Positions 1 to 8,074 are shown, numbered from the stretch's first letter. The stretch: DNA of 45,159 bases from Paenibacillus naphthalenovorans (GCF_900099895.1 NZ_FNDY01000035.1:1-45159), one strand, 5' to 3'. Notes: a model not told the origin generated them from the letters alone. Program-made: numbers and translations.

Positions 1-1
1 A

Positions 2-103
2 TACGATTACGTAAACTGGTTTAACAAGTATCGCATTCATGGAACCTTAGGCTATATGACGCCTGTTCAGTATCGCCAAGAAGCCCTTAAAAAAATTGTC
101 TGA
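2..103 (+). mobile_element. IS3-family transposase, C-terminal end only
   Basis: An open frame enters from the window edge and ends at TGA 101-103, giving 33 residues that begin YDYVNWFNKYRIHG and continue to GYMTPVQYR. The W-F-N-x-R-x-H-x-x-L-x-Y-x-x-P pattern is the typical C-terminus of the DDE transposase (OrfB) of IS3-family elements. Only this end is visible, so completeness cannot be judged. The right terminal inverted repeat should lie within roughly 40 bp of the stop but was not delimited, because the left end is outside the window. Confidence 0.8.
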
Positions 104-278
104 TTTACTGTTGACAATCCACACCTTAGTTTACAACAGCATGAAACTCATCGTAGTTCGTGTCAGCAAGCAACAAGACATTCAAACAGCATAAAAATAA
201 AAATGCAATGCGATGACATTGGAGTCTTCTGTAACTTTTCAAGCCAATGCATTATGAATTGATTCACTTAACGAAAAA
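104..278. other. AT-rich spacer after the IS3 end
   Basis: This stretch holds no convincing gene. It should contain the right end of the IS3-type element and the junction with the low-GC gene that follows. No terminator or conserved motif was recognised. Confidence 0.4.
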
Positions 279-911
279 CTATGATAACATATCTTCGGCA
301 GGATCAACTCTATACGAATGCTCTGAATTTCGCTTACACTCTAATGCAGGAACCCTTTTTGTAGTTTCACGCTTTCTTCTACCATCACTGTACTGTACCT
401 CTCTCCATTCCACTGGTTTATTATAATATTTCATCTTCCCCCCACATTGAGGACATTTATCAATATGTATTTTCTCTAATGTCAATCTTTTACCATAACC
501 ACTGATTGCAAAATTAAAAAGCAGAGGGTACCTCGTTTGACTTTTAGCAATTCTCCTAAGACTAAGAAAAACCACAAATAAGATAGTCAGTATTACAAAT
601 ATTATTAAATAAATCTGGATTTCAAAACCTACTGATGCCTTCAGAGTTCCATTAAAAACATTCAGACCACTTTTTACTATTTTACTACCGATAGGAAGCA
701 ACCCTCCAATTGCAATGGCAAAGCTAATCCATGATAAAACAGCCATAGTAAATGGGCTTCGCCATTTTGGTTCTGGCGTATATTTTGCCTCTTGAAGATA
801 AGTGTTTGGTATGTTGTTAATTATATCTCCTGCAGCAATTTGTGTTGGTCCATTAAAATTTGTTTTTTCATTAAAGTTATTTTGATTAATATTATTTTGG
901 ATTTTCCCCAT
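279..911 (-). CDS. Orphan two-helix membrane protein with C-terminal zinc ribbon
   Basis: This 210-residue protein is not recognised as a named family. The N-terminal ~40 residues are Asn/Gln-rich and polar (for example NINQNNFN and GPTQIAAGDIINN). Two hydrophobic segments follow, at about residues 52-72 and 98-118. The C-terminal ~70 residues are charged, with CPQCGG and a later Cys and His (LECKRNSEH), which suggests a zinc ribbon. The start is supported by GAGGG just upstream of ATG 909-911. Base composition is far more AT-rich than the genes from 1.6 kb onward, and the gene sits between two insertion-sequence remains, so recent acquisition is likely. Asn-rich 'Q-I-x-x-G-D-I' leaders also occur in some accessory and defence-type proteins, but that similarity is too weak to assign a role. 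Confidence 0.6.
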   Translation of the reverse strand: MGKIQNNINQNNFNEKTNFNGPTQIAAGDIINNIPNTYLQEAKYTPEPKWRSPFTMAVLSWISFAIAIGGLLPIGSKIVKSGLNVFNGTLKASVGFEIQIYLIIFVILTILFVVFLSLRRIAKSQTRYPLLFNFAISGYGKRLTLEKIHIDKCPQCGGKMKYYNKPVEWREVQYSDGRRKRETTKRVPALECKRNSEHSYRVDPAEDMLS

Positions 912-1017
912 ATTTCCCTCACTTAGTTTTATTTATTTATTTCTTTGAACTGTATTTCTTTGTTTTATATTTTGTGACCTGCTAAGTTTGCAAAAACCAT
1001 CAGCCCTCCCAAGAGGC

Positions 1018-1325
1018 TTATGCAGGTCTTTGGTTAATCTGTTCAATGATCTTAGGATGGATGTAGGAGCAACCTGTAGCCCCGACTTCACTCTATTCGA
1101 TGAGATAGCTGGTCACCAAGCGAATGTAGGCGTCCCGGCCGTTCTTCCGTTTAGTCAATTATTTATTTAGAATGATAAAATACCCATGATGCTAGAATTA
1201 CTTCTATAGACCCGGTACAAAGTCCTGCAAAATTTTACAAATAAATCTTTCAATTGCAACCGACGACAGGTTCGAATTCGACCAGCCGATCGCGTGGGAT
1301 TTTGATCTCCTGATCGCCGTGCCAT
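1018..1325 (-). pseudogene. Decayed IS256-family (mutator-type) transposase
   Basis: Two minus-strand pieces resemble IS256-family transposases. At about 1324-1256 the translation reads GDQEIKIPRDRLVEFEP, matching the conserved 'G-x-x-x-x-x-I-P-R-D-R-x-G-x-F-E-P' block. At about 1165-1018 it reads GRDAYIRLVTSYLIE, then an in-frame TAG, then continues to IHPKIIEQINQ and a TAA stop at 1018-1020, like the C-terminal 'LLRLVTAxLMEISEEW' region of the family. Most of the central domain is missing. The pieces are in the right order on one strand, so this is one internally deleted, mutated copy. The plus-strand frame over 988-1170 is a shadow. Confidence 0.55.
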
Positions 1326-1560
1326 TTTATTTATATTAGAATCTGCACTGTGAATTAAAGTTTTTCTACAATCAGGGTATACGGGCTAGTTCACTTTGTT
1401 GCTCAGTAATCTCTATAGCACTTGCAACGCTCCATACTTTTCATTTCAAAAATCACAACATTGATGTTTCACTATGCGAACCTAATATCCTCCCAAAAAT
1501 AGCAAAATCAGAACTTAAGACAGATACTCGATTGAAGTAGCAGTATTGTTAAAATATCAT
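1326..1560. other. AT-rich gap without recognisable gene
   Basis: No open frame with a plausible ribosome binding site and no RNA motif was recognised here. It separates the transposase remnant from the rlmD terminator and is probably non-coding island sequence. Confidence 0.4.
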
Positions 1561-1570
1561 ATTGCAAAAC

Positions 1571-1600
1571 AAAAGCCCTCTCACAAAGGATTGGGCTTTT
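1571..1600 (-). terminator. Terminator of rlmD
   Basis: AAAAGCCC at 1571-1578 pairs with GGGCTTTT at 1593-1600. On the minus strand it follows the rlmD stop by about 28 bp and is followed by a T-rich stretch. Confidence 0.7.
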
Positions 1601-1627
1601 GATATAGGTAAATGTGGCTCAGAGATA

Positions 1628-3061
1628 TTACTTCTTAATAAGCAACACACAGCACTCCACATGCACCGTATGCGGAAACATATCCACAGGCTGCACCTCC
1701 ACCGTGCGGTAGCCCCCGTCCTCCAGCACGCGCAGGTCGCGCGCCAGCGTTGACGGGTTGCACGAGACGTACACCACGCGCTCGGGGCGCATCGCGACGA
1801 TCGTCTCCAGCAGCGCGGCGTCGCAGCCTTTGCGTGGCGGGTCGACGACGATGACGTCGGGCGTCACGCCCTGCTGCTTCCACGCGGGGATGACGGCCTC
1901 CGCCGCGCCGACCTCGAACTCCGCGTTGCGCACGCCGTTCAGCAGCGCATTGCGCCGCGCGTCCTCGATCGCCTCGGGGACGATCTCGACGCCGTAGACC
2001 TTGCCTGCGCGCTGCGCCAGGAAAAGCGAAATCGTGCCGATGCCGCAATACGCATCGATTACGATTTCCTCACCGGTCAGCTGCGCGTACTCCAGCGCTT
2101 TGCCGTACAGCACTTCCGTCTGCACCGGGTTGACCTGATAGAACGAGCGGGCGGAGATGGCGAAGCGGATGTCTCCGATCGTATCATAGATCACATCGCT
2201 GCCCCACAGCACCTTCGTCTCGCTGCCGAAAATGACGTTCGTCCGCTCCATGTTCACATTTTGGCATATGCTGCGGACGCCTGGGATCTCTTCACGGATC
2301 AAGCCGACGAGCTCGTCCGCGCGGCTGATATCCTTGCCGTTCGTCACCAGGACGACCATGATCTCGCCCGTATTGAAGCCGCAGCGGGCGATGACGTGGC
2401 GCAGCAGGCCTTTGCCGCTCTCCTCGTCATAGGGACGGATGCCGAGCTCGCGGGCGATGCGTTTGACGGCGGCGACTACCGTATCATTGTTCTCATGCTG
2501 GATGAGGCATGCCTTCATGTCGATGATGCGGTGGCTGCCTTGGGCGTAGAAGCCTCCGACCAGACCGCCCTCTTCACTGCCCAAACCGATGGGCACCTGC
2601 GCTTTGTTGCGGTAGCGCCACGGGTCGGACATGCCGAGGGTGGGATGAACCGCCACACCCTCTTCCTGTTCCTCCCCGGCCACCTGCAGCTTGCCGATCC
2701 GCGTCAGGTTATCGATGACAAGCTGCCGCTTCCAGCGCAACTGCGCCTCATAGCTCAGGTGCTGCAGCTGACAGCCGCCGCACTGCTTGTAGATCGGGCA
2801 CGGCGCGTCGACACGGTCAGGGCTGGCCTCCAGGATCTCGAGCAGCTTGGCGTAGCCGTACTGCTTCTTGACCTTCAGCACCTTGACCCGTACCCGCTCA
2901 CCCGGCAGGGCGCCATGAATAAAAAGGGTAAAGCCGTCCACACGGCCTACCCCTTCCCCGTCATGCCCGAACCCGACCACGTCGGCAATGTATTCTCCGT
3001 TCTTTTCCACCGGCACACCCTCTGGAGGTTGTTCCCGGCGTTGATTGTTCTTCTTTCTCAT
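1628..3061 (-). CDS. rlmD: 23S rRNA (uracil-5-)-methyltransferase, RlmD/RlmCD family
   Basis: This enzyme methylates C5 of uridine in 23S rRNA using S-adenosylmethionine. In Bacillus the homologous RlmCD modifies two sites. A TRAM RNA-binding domain spans about residues 20-82. It is followed by the iron-sulfur cysteines (C88, C94, C97 in [14 protein letters not shown], plus a later Cys). The SAM-binding motif is [13 protein letters not shown], and the catalytic end carries DPPRKGCD and [11 protein letters not shown]. The length of 477 residues is normal. GAGGT precedes ATG 3059-3061. It follows the diacylglycerol kinase gene with a 113-bp gap, the order often seen in Bacilli. The 3' half is distinctly more GC-rich than neighbouring genes. 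Confidence 0.93.
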   Translation of the reverse strand: MRKKNNQRREQPPEGVPVEKNGEYIADVVGFGHDGEGVGRVDGFTLFIHGALPGERVRVKVLKVKKQYGYAKLLEILEASPDRVDAPCPIYKQCGGCQLQHLSYEAQLRWKRQLVIDNLTRIGKLQVAGEEQEEGVAVHPTLGMSDPWRYRNKAQVPIGLGSEEGGLVGGFYAQGSHRIIDMKACLIQHENNDTVVAAVKRIARELGIRPYDEESGKGLLRHVIARCGFNTGEIMVVLVTNGKDISRADELVGLIREEIPGVRSICQNVNMERTNVIFGSETKVLWGSDVIYDTIGDIRFAISARSFYQVNPVQTEVLYGKALEYAQLTGEEIVIDAYCGIGTISLFLAQRAGKVYGVEIVPEAIEDARRNALLNGVRNAEFEVGAAEAVIPAWKQQGVTPDVIVVDPPRKGCDAALLETIVAMRPERVVYVSCNPSTLARDLRVLEDGGYRTVEVQPVDMFPHTVHVECCVLLIKK

Positions 3062-3174
3062 GTTAACCTCACAGGCTCATTTCTTCTTCTAGCGTTCATA
3101 CCTTGAATACCTTGACCATCCCTAACTAGCGGCTCTAACCGCAGTCCCAGCCAGCGTCGGCTTCCGGGAGATGA

Positions 3175-4170
3175 TCAAGATTCATGCTCTTCCTCTTTAT
3201 GCCCATCTGTTCCGGGCTTTTGCTTCCACGGAAGCTTAATTTGCAGCGTATGCGTCTTATAGGTGGACTGGCCTGTCTCATCGACGAAGATGTCCAGGTG
3301 CTGCGGCAAATTGGTAAATACGCACGGCAGTGTGCCGCCGAATTCTCCGTCGAGGTTCAACTGCACGTAATCCGGTGAGGTGACTTGAATTTGCCGCGTC
3401 TGCAAATAAATCACGTTCGGATCGGTGATATGCTCGCCGCGCAGTGCCAAGGAGACGACACGGATGAACTCCGCAAGGTTGCATTTGCGCAGGATCAGCA
3501 CGTCGAACAAGCCGTCGCTTAGGGACGCGTCCGGTGCCAGGCGCTCGAACCCGCCGACGGAGTTGCTGTTGGAGATAAGGAACAGCATCACTTCCTCGTG
3601 CAGTTCGACCTCCGCGGTCTTGATGTACAGCTCGATCGGCCGCAGCCGCGGCAGCTTCTCGAGCCCTTTCATATAATAGGCCAGCTGGCCGATCATCGTC
3701 TTCAGCTTGCTTGGCACCTCGTAGGTCAGCTCCGTCAGCGACCCGCCGCCGGCAATGTTGATAAAATAGCGCTGATTCACCTTGCCCACGTCGATCACGC
3801 GCGTATGCTGGCGCAGGATGACGTCCACCGCACCCTCCCAGCTGCGCGGAATGTTCAGCGCCCGGGCAAAATCGTTCGTCGTCCCCAGCGGCAAAATCCC
3901 CAGCTGAGGTCGGTACTCTTTCTCCGCTATTCCGTTGATCACCTCGTATAGCGTACCGTCGCCGCCCGCCGCGATGACGATGTCGAAGCCTCTTTTTACC
4001 GCATCGGCCGCCGCCAGCGTGGCATCGCCTTCGCCGGTCGTCGCATGGGTGCTGGTCTCCAGCCCGCCCCGCTCCAGCCGCTGCAAAATGTCCGGAAGCC
4101 GCTTCTTGATTTCCTCACGGCCCGACGATGGATTATAGATCAGTCTTGCTCTTTTGGTCTGTCCTGCCAT
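3175..4170 (-). CDS. dgkB: Diacylglycerol/lipid kinase (DgkB-like)
   Basis: This is a soluble DAGK-catalytic-domain lipid kinase. DgkB of Bacillus phosphorylates diacylglycerol to phosphatidate so that lipid released during lipoteichoic acid synthesis is recycled. The N-terminal domain shows RLIYNPSSGR, the nucleotide-binding AAGGDGT (about residues 67-73) and LPLGTTNDFAR. The C-terminal part has GLFDVLILRK and LDGE, as in the family. The start is taken as ATG 4168-4170, giving 331 residues, because AGGTGA lies at 4178-4183. The longer frame to 4314 only overlaps the upstream gene. The upstream gene's TGA stop is part of this ribosome binding site, so the two genes are probably translationally coupled. 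Confidence 0.9.
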   Translation of the reverse strand: MAGQTKRARLIYNPSSGREEIKKRLPDILQRLERGGLETSTHATTGEGDATLAAADAVKRGFDIVIAAGGDGTLYEVINGIAEKEYRPQLGILPLGTTNDFARALNIPRSWEGAVDVILRQHTRVIDVGKVNQRYFINIAGGGSLTELTYEVPSKLKTMIGQLAYYMKGLEKLPRLRPIELYIKTAEVELHEEVMLFLISNSNSVGGFERLAPDASLSDGLFDVLILRKCNLAEFIRVVSLALRGEHITDPNVIYLQTRQIQVTSPDYVQLNLDGEFGGTLPCVFTNLPQHLDIFVDETGQSTYKTHTLQIKLPWKQKPGTDGHKEEEHES

Positions 4171-4177
4171 TTCTCTC

Positions 4178-4987
4178 TCACCTGTTTGCTTCAGAATCAA
4201 ACCGAACAGAGTCTCCTGCTGCCCTGCCTTGTATAAAAGGCTCTGCCTGCCGCTCGATCCACCTCGAGATCCCCGAATGCGGAAGCAGCGCTTTCCCGTT
4301 GTACCTGTATTCATAACCGTTCAACCGTTCGGGAATAACCTCCCCGGTAAAATAGCCCTCGCTTAGAAAAAGCGGCGCTACGATAACCGTATGCTGCGGT
4401 TTACTCCTCAACCACCGGTTCATTTTATGCGGAATTTGATCCGGGAGCAGCATCGCAACATCCGCCTCGTCAAAGCCGCCGAGCGCCTGAAGCCGCATGG
4501 CCAGCTTTTCCAGCCCTCTTTGCCACTGAAGATGGAACCCTTCCTCGATGCTTCCGTGTCCGACGAGCAGCAGAATCTCCTTTTGCGGATCGGACGATAA
4601 TGCTTTGATCTTGGAATAAAGGACATCGGCAATGATCGGATCGTCATCAATGGGCGATGTAAAGTGGATTCGTGCCTTCACCGCAAACGGCCTCATATCC
4701 GTCGGCAGCAGCGGCTTGTCTTTCACCCCGAGCGCGTAGCTGATTTCATCGATATGCGTACTGCCGGAGGATACAAACAGCGGGACCGTGATAATATCCG
4801 TAACGCCGAGCGCTTCCAGGTGCGTGATTCCGTCCTGGATGAGCCGCCCTTCCACAATTTCCAGAAAGGAGGAGTACACCGGTATGTCTTCAGGCACGTG
4901 AACCGCCTCAACCGCTTCATCCACAAGCCGAACCCAGTCCTCGCTCCGGGACCCGTGACTAATGACTAATATCCCGTATTTTACCAA
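4178..4987 (-). CDS. Sirohydrochlorin chelatase / CbiX-SirB family protein
   Basis: This 269-residue member of the CbiX/SirB chelatase family would insert Fe or Co into sirohydrochlorin for siroheme or cobalamin. It has two similar halves: the first contains ISHGSR near residue 10, and the second contains LVGHGSIEEGF. These are the duplicated CbiX-type domains with the metal/proton-handling His. The start codon is TTG (4985-4987), supported by GGAGGGATAGG upstream. No other siroheme or cobalamin gene is present in the window. The metal and pathway cannot be decided, and the partner here is a lipid kinase gene. Confidence 0.8.
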   Translation of the reverse strand: MVKYGILVISHGSRSEDWVRLVDEAVEAVHVPEDIPVYSSFLEIVEGRLIQDGITHLEALGVTDIITVPLFVSSGSTHIDEISYALGVKDKPLLPTDMRPFAVKARIHFTSPIDDDPIIADVLYSKIKALSSDPQKEILLLVGHGSIEEGFHLQWQRGLEKLAMRLQALGGFDEADVAMLLPDQIPHKMNRWLRSKPQHTVIVAPLFLSEGYFTGEVIPERLNGYEYRYNGKALLPHSGISRWIERQAEPFIQGRAAGDSVRFDSEANR

Positions 4988-5074
4988 AACCTATCCCTCC
5001 TTGCCAAAAAAAGCTGCGCACATACGGTCTTCGCACTAACAAGATTATCTGCTTATGCGCATCTTTTCAATAAC

Positions 5075-5112
5075 AAGAAAAATCCTGCTCGGCCCGTCGG
5101 GCGAGAAGGATT
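5075..5112 (-). terminator. Terminator after yerC-like gene
   Basis: AATCCTGCTCGGCCCG at 5081-5096 pairs with CGGGCGAG/AGGATT up to 5112, with one bulge per arm. On the minus strand it is followed by a short T-rich run (TTTTTCTTG). It separates yerC from the chelatase operon. Confidence 0.65.
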
Positions 5113-5242
5113 CGTGCGCTCATTCGTTTAACTCGGAGCCAGCATCTCCGTTACGGCAGTTCAAATTTCCAGCTTGATGGAACCCTTTCTTCACCGACAA
5201 AGCGTACACGGAGCGGATAAAAGGCTTCCTCCCGGTGAGCGA

Positions 5243-5533
5243 TTAGCGCCCCAGACGCTCCAGCGCCATTTTGTAGCCGTCATTGCCATAGTTAAGGCAT
5301 CGCTTAACCCGGGAGATCGTCGCCGTGCTGGCCCCGGTTTCGGCTTCAATCTGATTATAGGTGTTGCCTTTGCGCAGCATCCGCGCCACTTCAAGCCGCT
5401 GGGACAAGGATTGTATCTCATTGACCGTGCACAAATCGTCAAAAAACACATAGCATTCTTCTATATCCTTAAGTGTCAAAATCGCCTCGAACAGTTGATC
5501 AATCGCTTTATCGTTTAATTTTTTTAATTGCAT
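5243..5533 (-). CDS. YerC/YecD family TrpR-like transcriptional regulator
   Basis: This 96-residue protein is of the YerC/YecD type, a small helical DNA-binding protein related to TrpR. The central segment LCTVNEIQSLSQRLEVARML is followed by the helix-turn-helix TYNQIEAETGASTATISRV, and the end RCLNYGNDGY is characteristic of the family. Start ATG 5531-5533 has AAGGGG upstream. It is a monocistronic minus-strand gene ended by the hairpin at 5081-5112. The effector is unknown. Confidence 0.88.
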   Translation of the reverse strand: MQLKKLNDKAIDQLFEAILTLKDIEECYVFFDDLCTVNEIQSLSQRLEVARMLRKGNTYNQIEAETGASTATISRVKRCLNYGNDGYKMALERLGR

Positions 5534-5814
5534 GGCATTTTCAACCCCTTGATGGTCTGCTTCTATTCGTATGGACGCATATCTATATATTCGACGCGCG
5601 GGGAGCGAAATCCTCCCTTTAGATTAGCAAAACGTTACTATTTTTATGCGGTAGTGGACTAAACTGAAGTTAGGCAAAAATCATCGGCAGCGTGACAGGA
5701 GTCCAATCCATCCATTCGCCTATAACATACAGTATACTAGGAAAACGTTGATAGGTAAAAGTCCGGCCTGATGAATAATGCGACATTACTATGAACAAAA
5801 AGGGTTGTGAAGCC

Positions 5815-6336
5815 ATGAGTTATCAAAGACAAGGGATTGGAAACCGGGGTGTAAGCCACTATGCGCATCCGCTGCGTCGCCCTTCCTATCCTGTACGCAC
5901 ACGGAGCGTTACTCAGGGCTCCGAGTTACCAGGCGCCTATTCCAATTATACAGGGTTTTCGGGTTACCCGGGATTGGGGGGCGGAAGCTCGCTTCCCGTG
6001 CAAGCGCCGGCTGCCGTACCCGAACCGTCCTCCGGGGGCGGCCTTGCTTCATTGTTTGGCGGAGGAAGCGGCAGCGCTTTGGGTACCGGCAGCGGCTTTA
6101 ACCTCGGTCAGCTGAAAAATATAGTGGATCGGCTGGGCGGCATTGAAGGCATTATGGATACGTTCGGCAAAATACAAAAGATGGTGGAAAGCCTCAATCA
6201 GATGTCACCCATGATCAAGCTGCTGATGGGCGCCTTTAAAAAGAAAAAGTCGAACGATACAAGCAGCGGCAGAGTTAAGCCAAGACGCAGAAGACGGCGT
6301 AACCGCCGAGACCGCAGGCAGCGTAACCGCAGGTAA
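5815..6336 (+). CDS. Gly-rich protein with YqfQ-like helical region and Arg-rich tail
   Basis: This 173-residue hypothetical protein has a Tyr/Pro/Gly-rich N-terminal half, a helical segment with GQLKNIVDRLGGIEGIMDTF and KMVESLNQMSPMIKLLMGAF, and an extremely basic tail with a run of six Arg followed by RNRR repeats. The arrangement (low-complexity N-terminus, amphipathic helix ending near KKKK) resembles the YqfQ/VrrA family of Bacillus, which has no clear function. Start ATG 5815 is preferred over ATG 5791 because AAAGGG lies about 10 bp upstream. There is no signal peptide. The basic tail could bind nucleic acid or an anionic polymer, which is inference only. Confidence 0.6.
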   Translation: MSYQRQGIGNRGVSHYAHPLRRPSYPVRTRSVTQGSELPGAYSNYTGFSGYPGLGGGSSLPVQAPAAVPEPSSGGGLASLFGGGSGSALGTGSGFNLGQLKNIVDRLGGIEGIMDTFGKIQKMVESLNQMSPMIKLLMGAFKKKKSNDTSSGRVKPRRRRRRNRRDRRQRNRR

Positions 6337-6337
6337 A

Positions 6338-6386
6338 CAAGAAGACCGGATGTTCACCAGGCCTGCAGGGCCATCCGGTCTTCTTG
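6338..6386 (+). terminator. Strong hairpin terminator
   Basis: CAAGAAGACCGGAT at 6338-6351 is perfectly repeated in inverted form at 6373-6386. It begins two bases after the stop of the Arg-tailed gene. The T tract lies partly inside the 3' arm. Confidence 0.7.
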
Positions 6387-6459
6387 CTGTGACAGCAAGA
6401 ATATCGGCCTGCCTCCCCCCAACTTTTACCAGATATAACGTCCTCATATACAAATAAGG

Positions 6460-6508
6460 CCGATACCCGGGCCGGAGAAGAATCGTTTCCTTCCGGCGCG
6501 GATATCGG
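6460..6508 (-). terminator. Hairpin downstream of the SR1P-like gene
   Basis: A 17-bp imperfect inverted repeat: CCGATACCCGGGCCGGA at 6460-6476 pairs with 6492-6508, with two mismatches. It starts 12 bp past the stop of the small minus-strand gene. The following T run is weak, so it may be a terminator or an mRNA-stabilising hairpin. Confidence 0.5.
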
Positions 6509-6519
6509 TCCATGAATGA

Positions 6520-6720
6520 TTATATAATGACTGTTTTCACTGAAGAAGAAATCGGCTGCGAATCGGTTGACGACGTTCCCCGGCCTACACAGTCGCCGGA
6601 TGGACATTCGCTGTAATATACGGTGACTTTACGCGTTTCCTGTGTCCCTATGATTTGTTGACAATGCTTGCACAGAATCGTTCCCAGATGCAGTTCGTTT
6701 ACACCAACGCTTCTTTCCAC
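6520..6720 (-). CDS. SR1P-like GapA-binding small protein
   Basis: This 66-residue protein carries GTILCKHCQQIIGTQETRK and VTVYYSEC, which match SR1P, the ~39-residue peptide encoded by the dual-function RNA SR1 of Bacillus (GTIVC-x-x-C followed by KVTVLYGKC). SR1P binds GapA and stimulates RNase J1. The paired cysteines C17/C20 and C39/C44 suggest a small metal site. The start is uncertain: GTG 6718-6720 opens the frame inside the 3' end of gapB, and the family-like start would be nearer residue 12. Residues 45-66 (Ser/Thr-rich, ending VKTVII) extend beyond the SR1P core. The 22-nt overlap with gapB suggests co-expression and coupling. Confidence 0.7.
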   Translation of the reverse strand: MERSVGVNELHLGTILCKHCQQIIGTQETRKVTVYYSECPSGDCVGRGTSSTDSQPISSSVKTVII

Positions 6721-7745
6721 GACTCGACACGCTCCTTATTCATAGATTCAGAAACAGTAGAAGCCAAATCCATGACACGGCTCGCATAGCCCCATTCATT
6801 GTCATACCAGGCGAGCACTTTAATCTGATCAAATGCCGTCATGATCGATCCTCCGTCGATGACGGCGGACTTATCGCATCCGATAAAATCGGAAGAGACA
6901 AGCGGTTCGTCGCTGTATCCGAGAAACGGCGCCATCGGCCCTTCGGCCGCTTCAATGAAGGCCTTTTGCACCTCTTGGACATCGACCGGACGTTGAACCT
7001 GCACCGTAAGATCGACCAGCGATACATCCGGTGTCGGAACCCGGACCGCAATGCCGTTGACTAGCGGAGCCAAATGCGGAAGCACATCGACAAGCGCTTT
7101 GCCGACGCCCGTGCTGGTCGGAATGATCGATTGCGTGCAGGCGCGGGCCCGGCGCAAATCTTTATGTGGATTATCCATATGCCTCTGGTCGTTCGTGTAT
7201 GAATGAACCGTTGTCATCCAGCCGCTTTTCACCTGAAACGCCGAATCCAGCACATGCAGCACGGGTGCCACACAGTTGGTCGTGCAGGATGCGGCGGACA
7301 GCAGCGTATGCTTCTCGGCATCGTATTTATCGTCATTGACGCCCATCACGACCGTCAAGTCCATCCGTTTCCCCGGTGCGGTAATAATGACCTTGCGGGC
7401 GCCTGCGTTCAAATGCTTCGTTGCACCCTCTTTATCGTTGAACTTCCCCGTTGCATCTATTGCAATGTCTACACCGAGCTCTTTCCAAGGAATCGCGCCA
7501 GGGTCGCGTTCAGACACGATCCGTATGCGGCGGCCGTTGATGATCAGCTCATCGCCTTCCTCACGCACTTCCGCTTTCCAGGTTCCATGTACTGTGTCAT
7601 ATTTTAACAGGTGAGCAATGGTATCGGCCGGGTATATGGAATTGATCGCTTTCAGTCCCATGCCGTCTTCACTCCGCTCGAAAGCGCGTCTGATTAAAAG
7701 CCTGCCGATACGTCCCACCCCACTAATGCCTAACGTCCCTGCCAT
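6699..7745 (-). CDS. gapB: Glyceraldehyde-3-phosphate dehydrogenase, GapB type
   Basis: This 348-residue type I GAPDH interconverts glyceraldehyde-3-phosphate and 1,3-bisphosphoglycerate. GISGVGRIGRL is the Rossmann motif. The catalytic Cys154 lies in SAASCTTNC, the catalytic His is in TTVHSYTNDQ, and the C-terminus has LAWYDNEWGY. Residues after the second strand read INSIYPADTIAHLLKYD, with no NAD-selecting Asp, like the NADP-preferring gluconeogenic GapB of Bacillus; TNDQRHMDNPHKDLRRARA also follows GapB. GGAGGG precedes ATG 7743-7745. An SR1P-like gene overlaps its 3' end. Coenzyme preference is inferred from sequence only. Confidence 0.9.
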   Translation of the reverse strand: MAGTLGISGVGRIGRLLIRRAFERSEDGMGLKAINSIYPADTIAHLLKYDTVHGTWKAEVREEGDELIINGRRIRIVSERDPGAIPWKELGVDIAIDATGKFNDKEGATKHLNAGARKVIITAPGKRMDLTVVMGVNDDKYDAEKHTLLSAASCTTNCVAPVLHVLDSAFQVKSGWMTTVHSYTNDQRHMDNPHKDLRRARACTQSIIPTSTGVGKALVDVLPHLAPLVNGIAVRVPTPDVSLVDLTVQVQRPVDVQEVQKAFIEAAEGPMAPFLGYSDEPLVSSDFIGCDKSAVIDGGSIMTAFDQIKVLAWYDNEWGYASRVMDLASTVSESMNKERVESWKEALV

Positions 7746-7849
7746 GCCATTCCCTCCAGTGCGATTTGTCTTTTTTACTCCTGTATATAATATATATCAT
7801 ATAATTAAATAAGACACAATATATAAATTAACCAAGAGTATATGACGCA

Positions 7850-8074
7850 ATGAAATCCTTTCACCCGCCCATTTTGATCAGCAAAAAAAACATACTGATA
7901 CACGAATTAACAGATCAGTATGTTTCATTTATCTTTCGTACCCTTTGTTTCCTTAAAGAAATCACAGTATATGGTTTAACGGTTTCAAATCATCCGTTAG
8001 AGAAAGTGTACGATTCAAAAACTAATGTTTTTATAATGATCTCCAATGGTGAAGTGATAGGATTGGACAATTAA
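7850..8074 (+). CDS. Hypothetical small protein (doubtful)
   Basis: This AT-rich frame of 74 codons ends in VYDSKTNVFIMISNGEVIGLDN, which reads like a genuine protein end. However, no good ribosome binding site precedes ATG 7850, and the first third of the frame is occupied by an 11-bp perfect hairpin with an adjoining A/T run. It could be the remnant of a longer gene. No family is recognised. Confidence 0.25.
   Translation: MKSFHPPILISKKNILIHELTDQYVSFIFRTLCFLKEITVYGLTVSNHPLEKVYDSKTNVFIMISNGEVIGLDN
7883..7924 (-). terminator. Perfect hairpin with T8 on the minus strand
   Basis: AACATACTGAT at 7889-7899 pairs perfectly with ATCAGTATGTT at 7914-7924. On the minus strand the hairpin is followed directly by eight T residues (7883-7890), a textbook intrinsic terminator for transcription coming from the thuA-like side, although that gene ends almost 290 bp upstream. 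Confidence 0.6.

Noticed and set aside
988..1170. 60-codon plus-strand frame near the left end
   Set aside because: The opposite strand reads as an IS256-type transposase C-terminus, so this frame is its shadow.
1..1560. CRISPR array or phage attachment site in the AT-rich left region
   Set aside because: No regularly spaced direct repeats and no tRNA gene or duplicated core were seen.
1562..3106. Several plus-strand open frames across rlmD, for example 2261-3106
   Set aside because: They are antisense shadows of a high-GC gene with clear protein motifs on the minus strand and lack ribosome binding sites.
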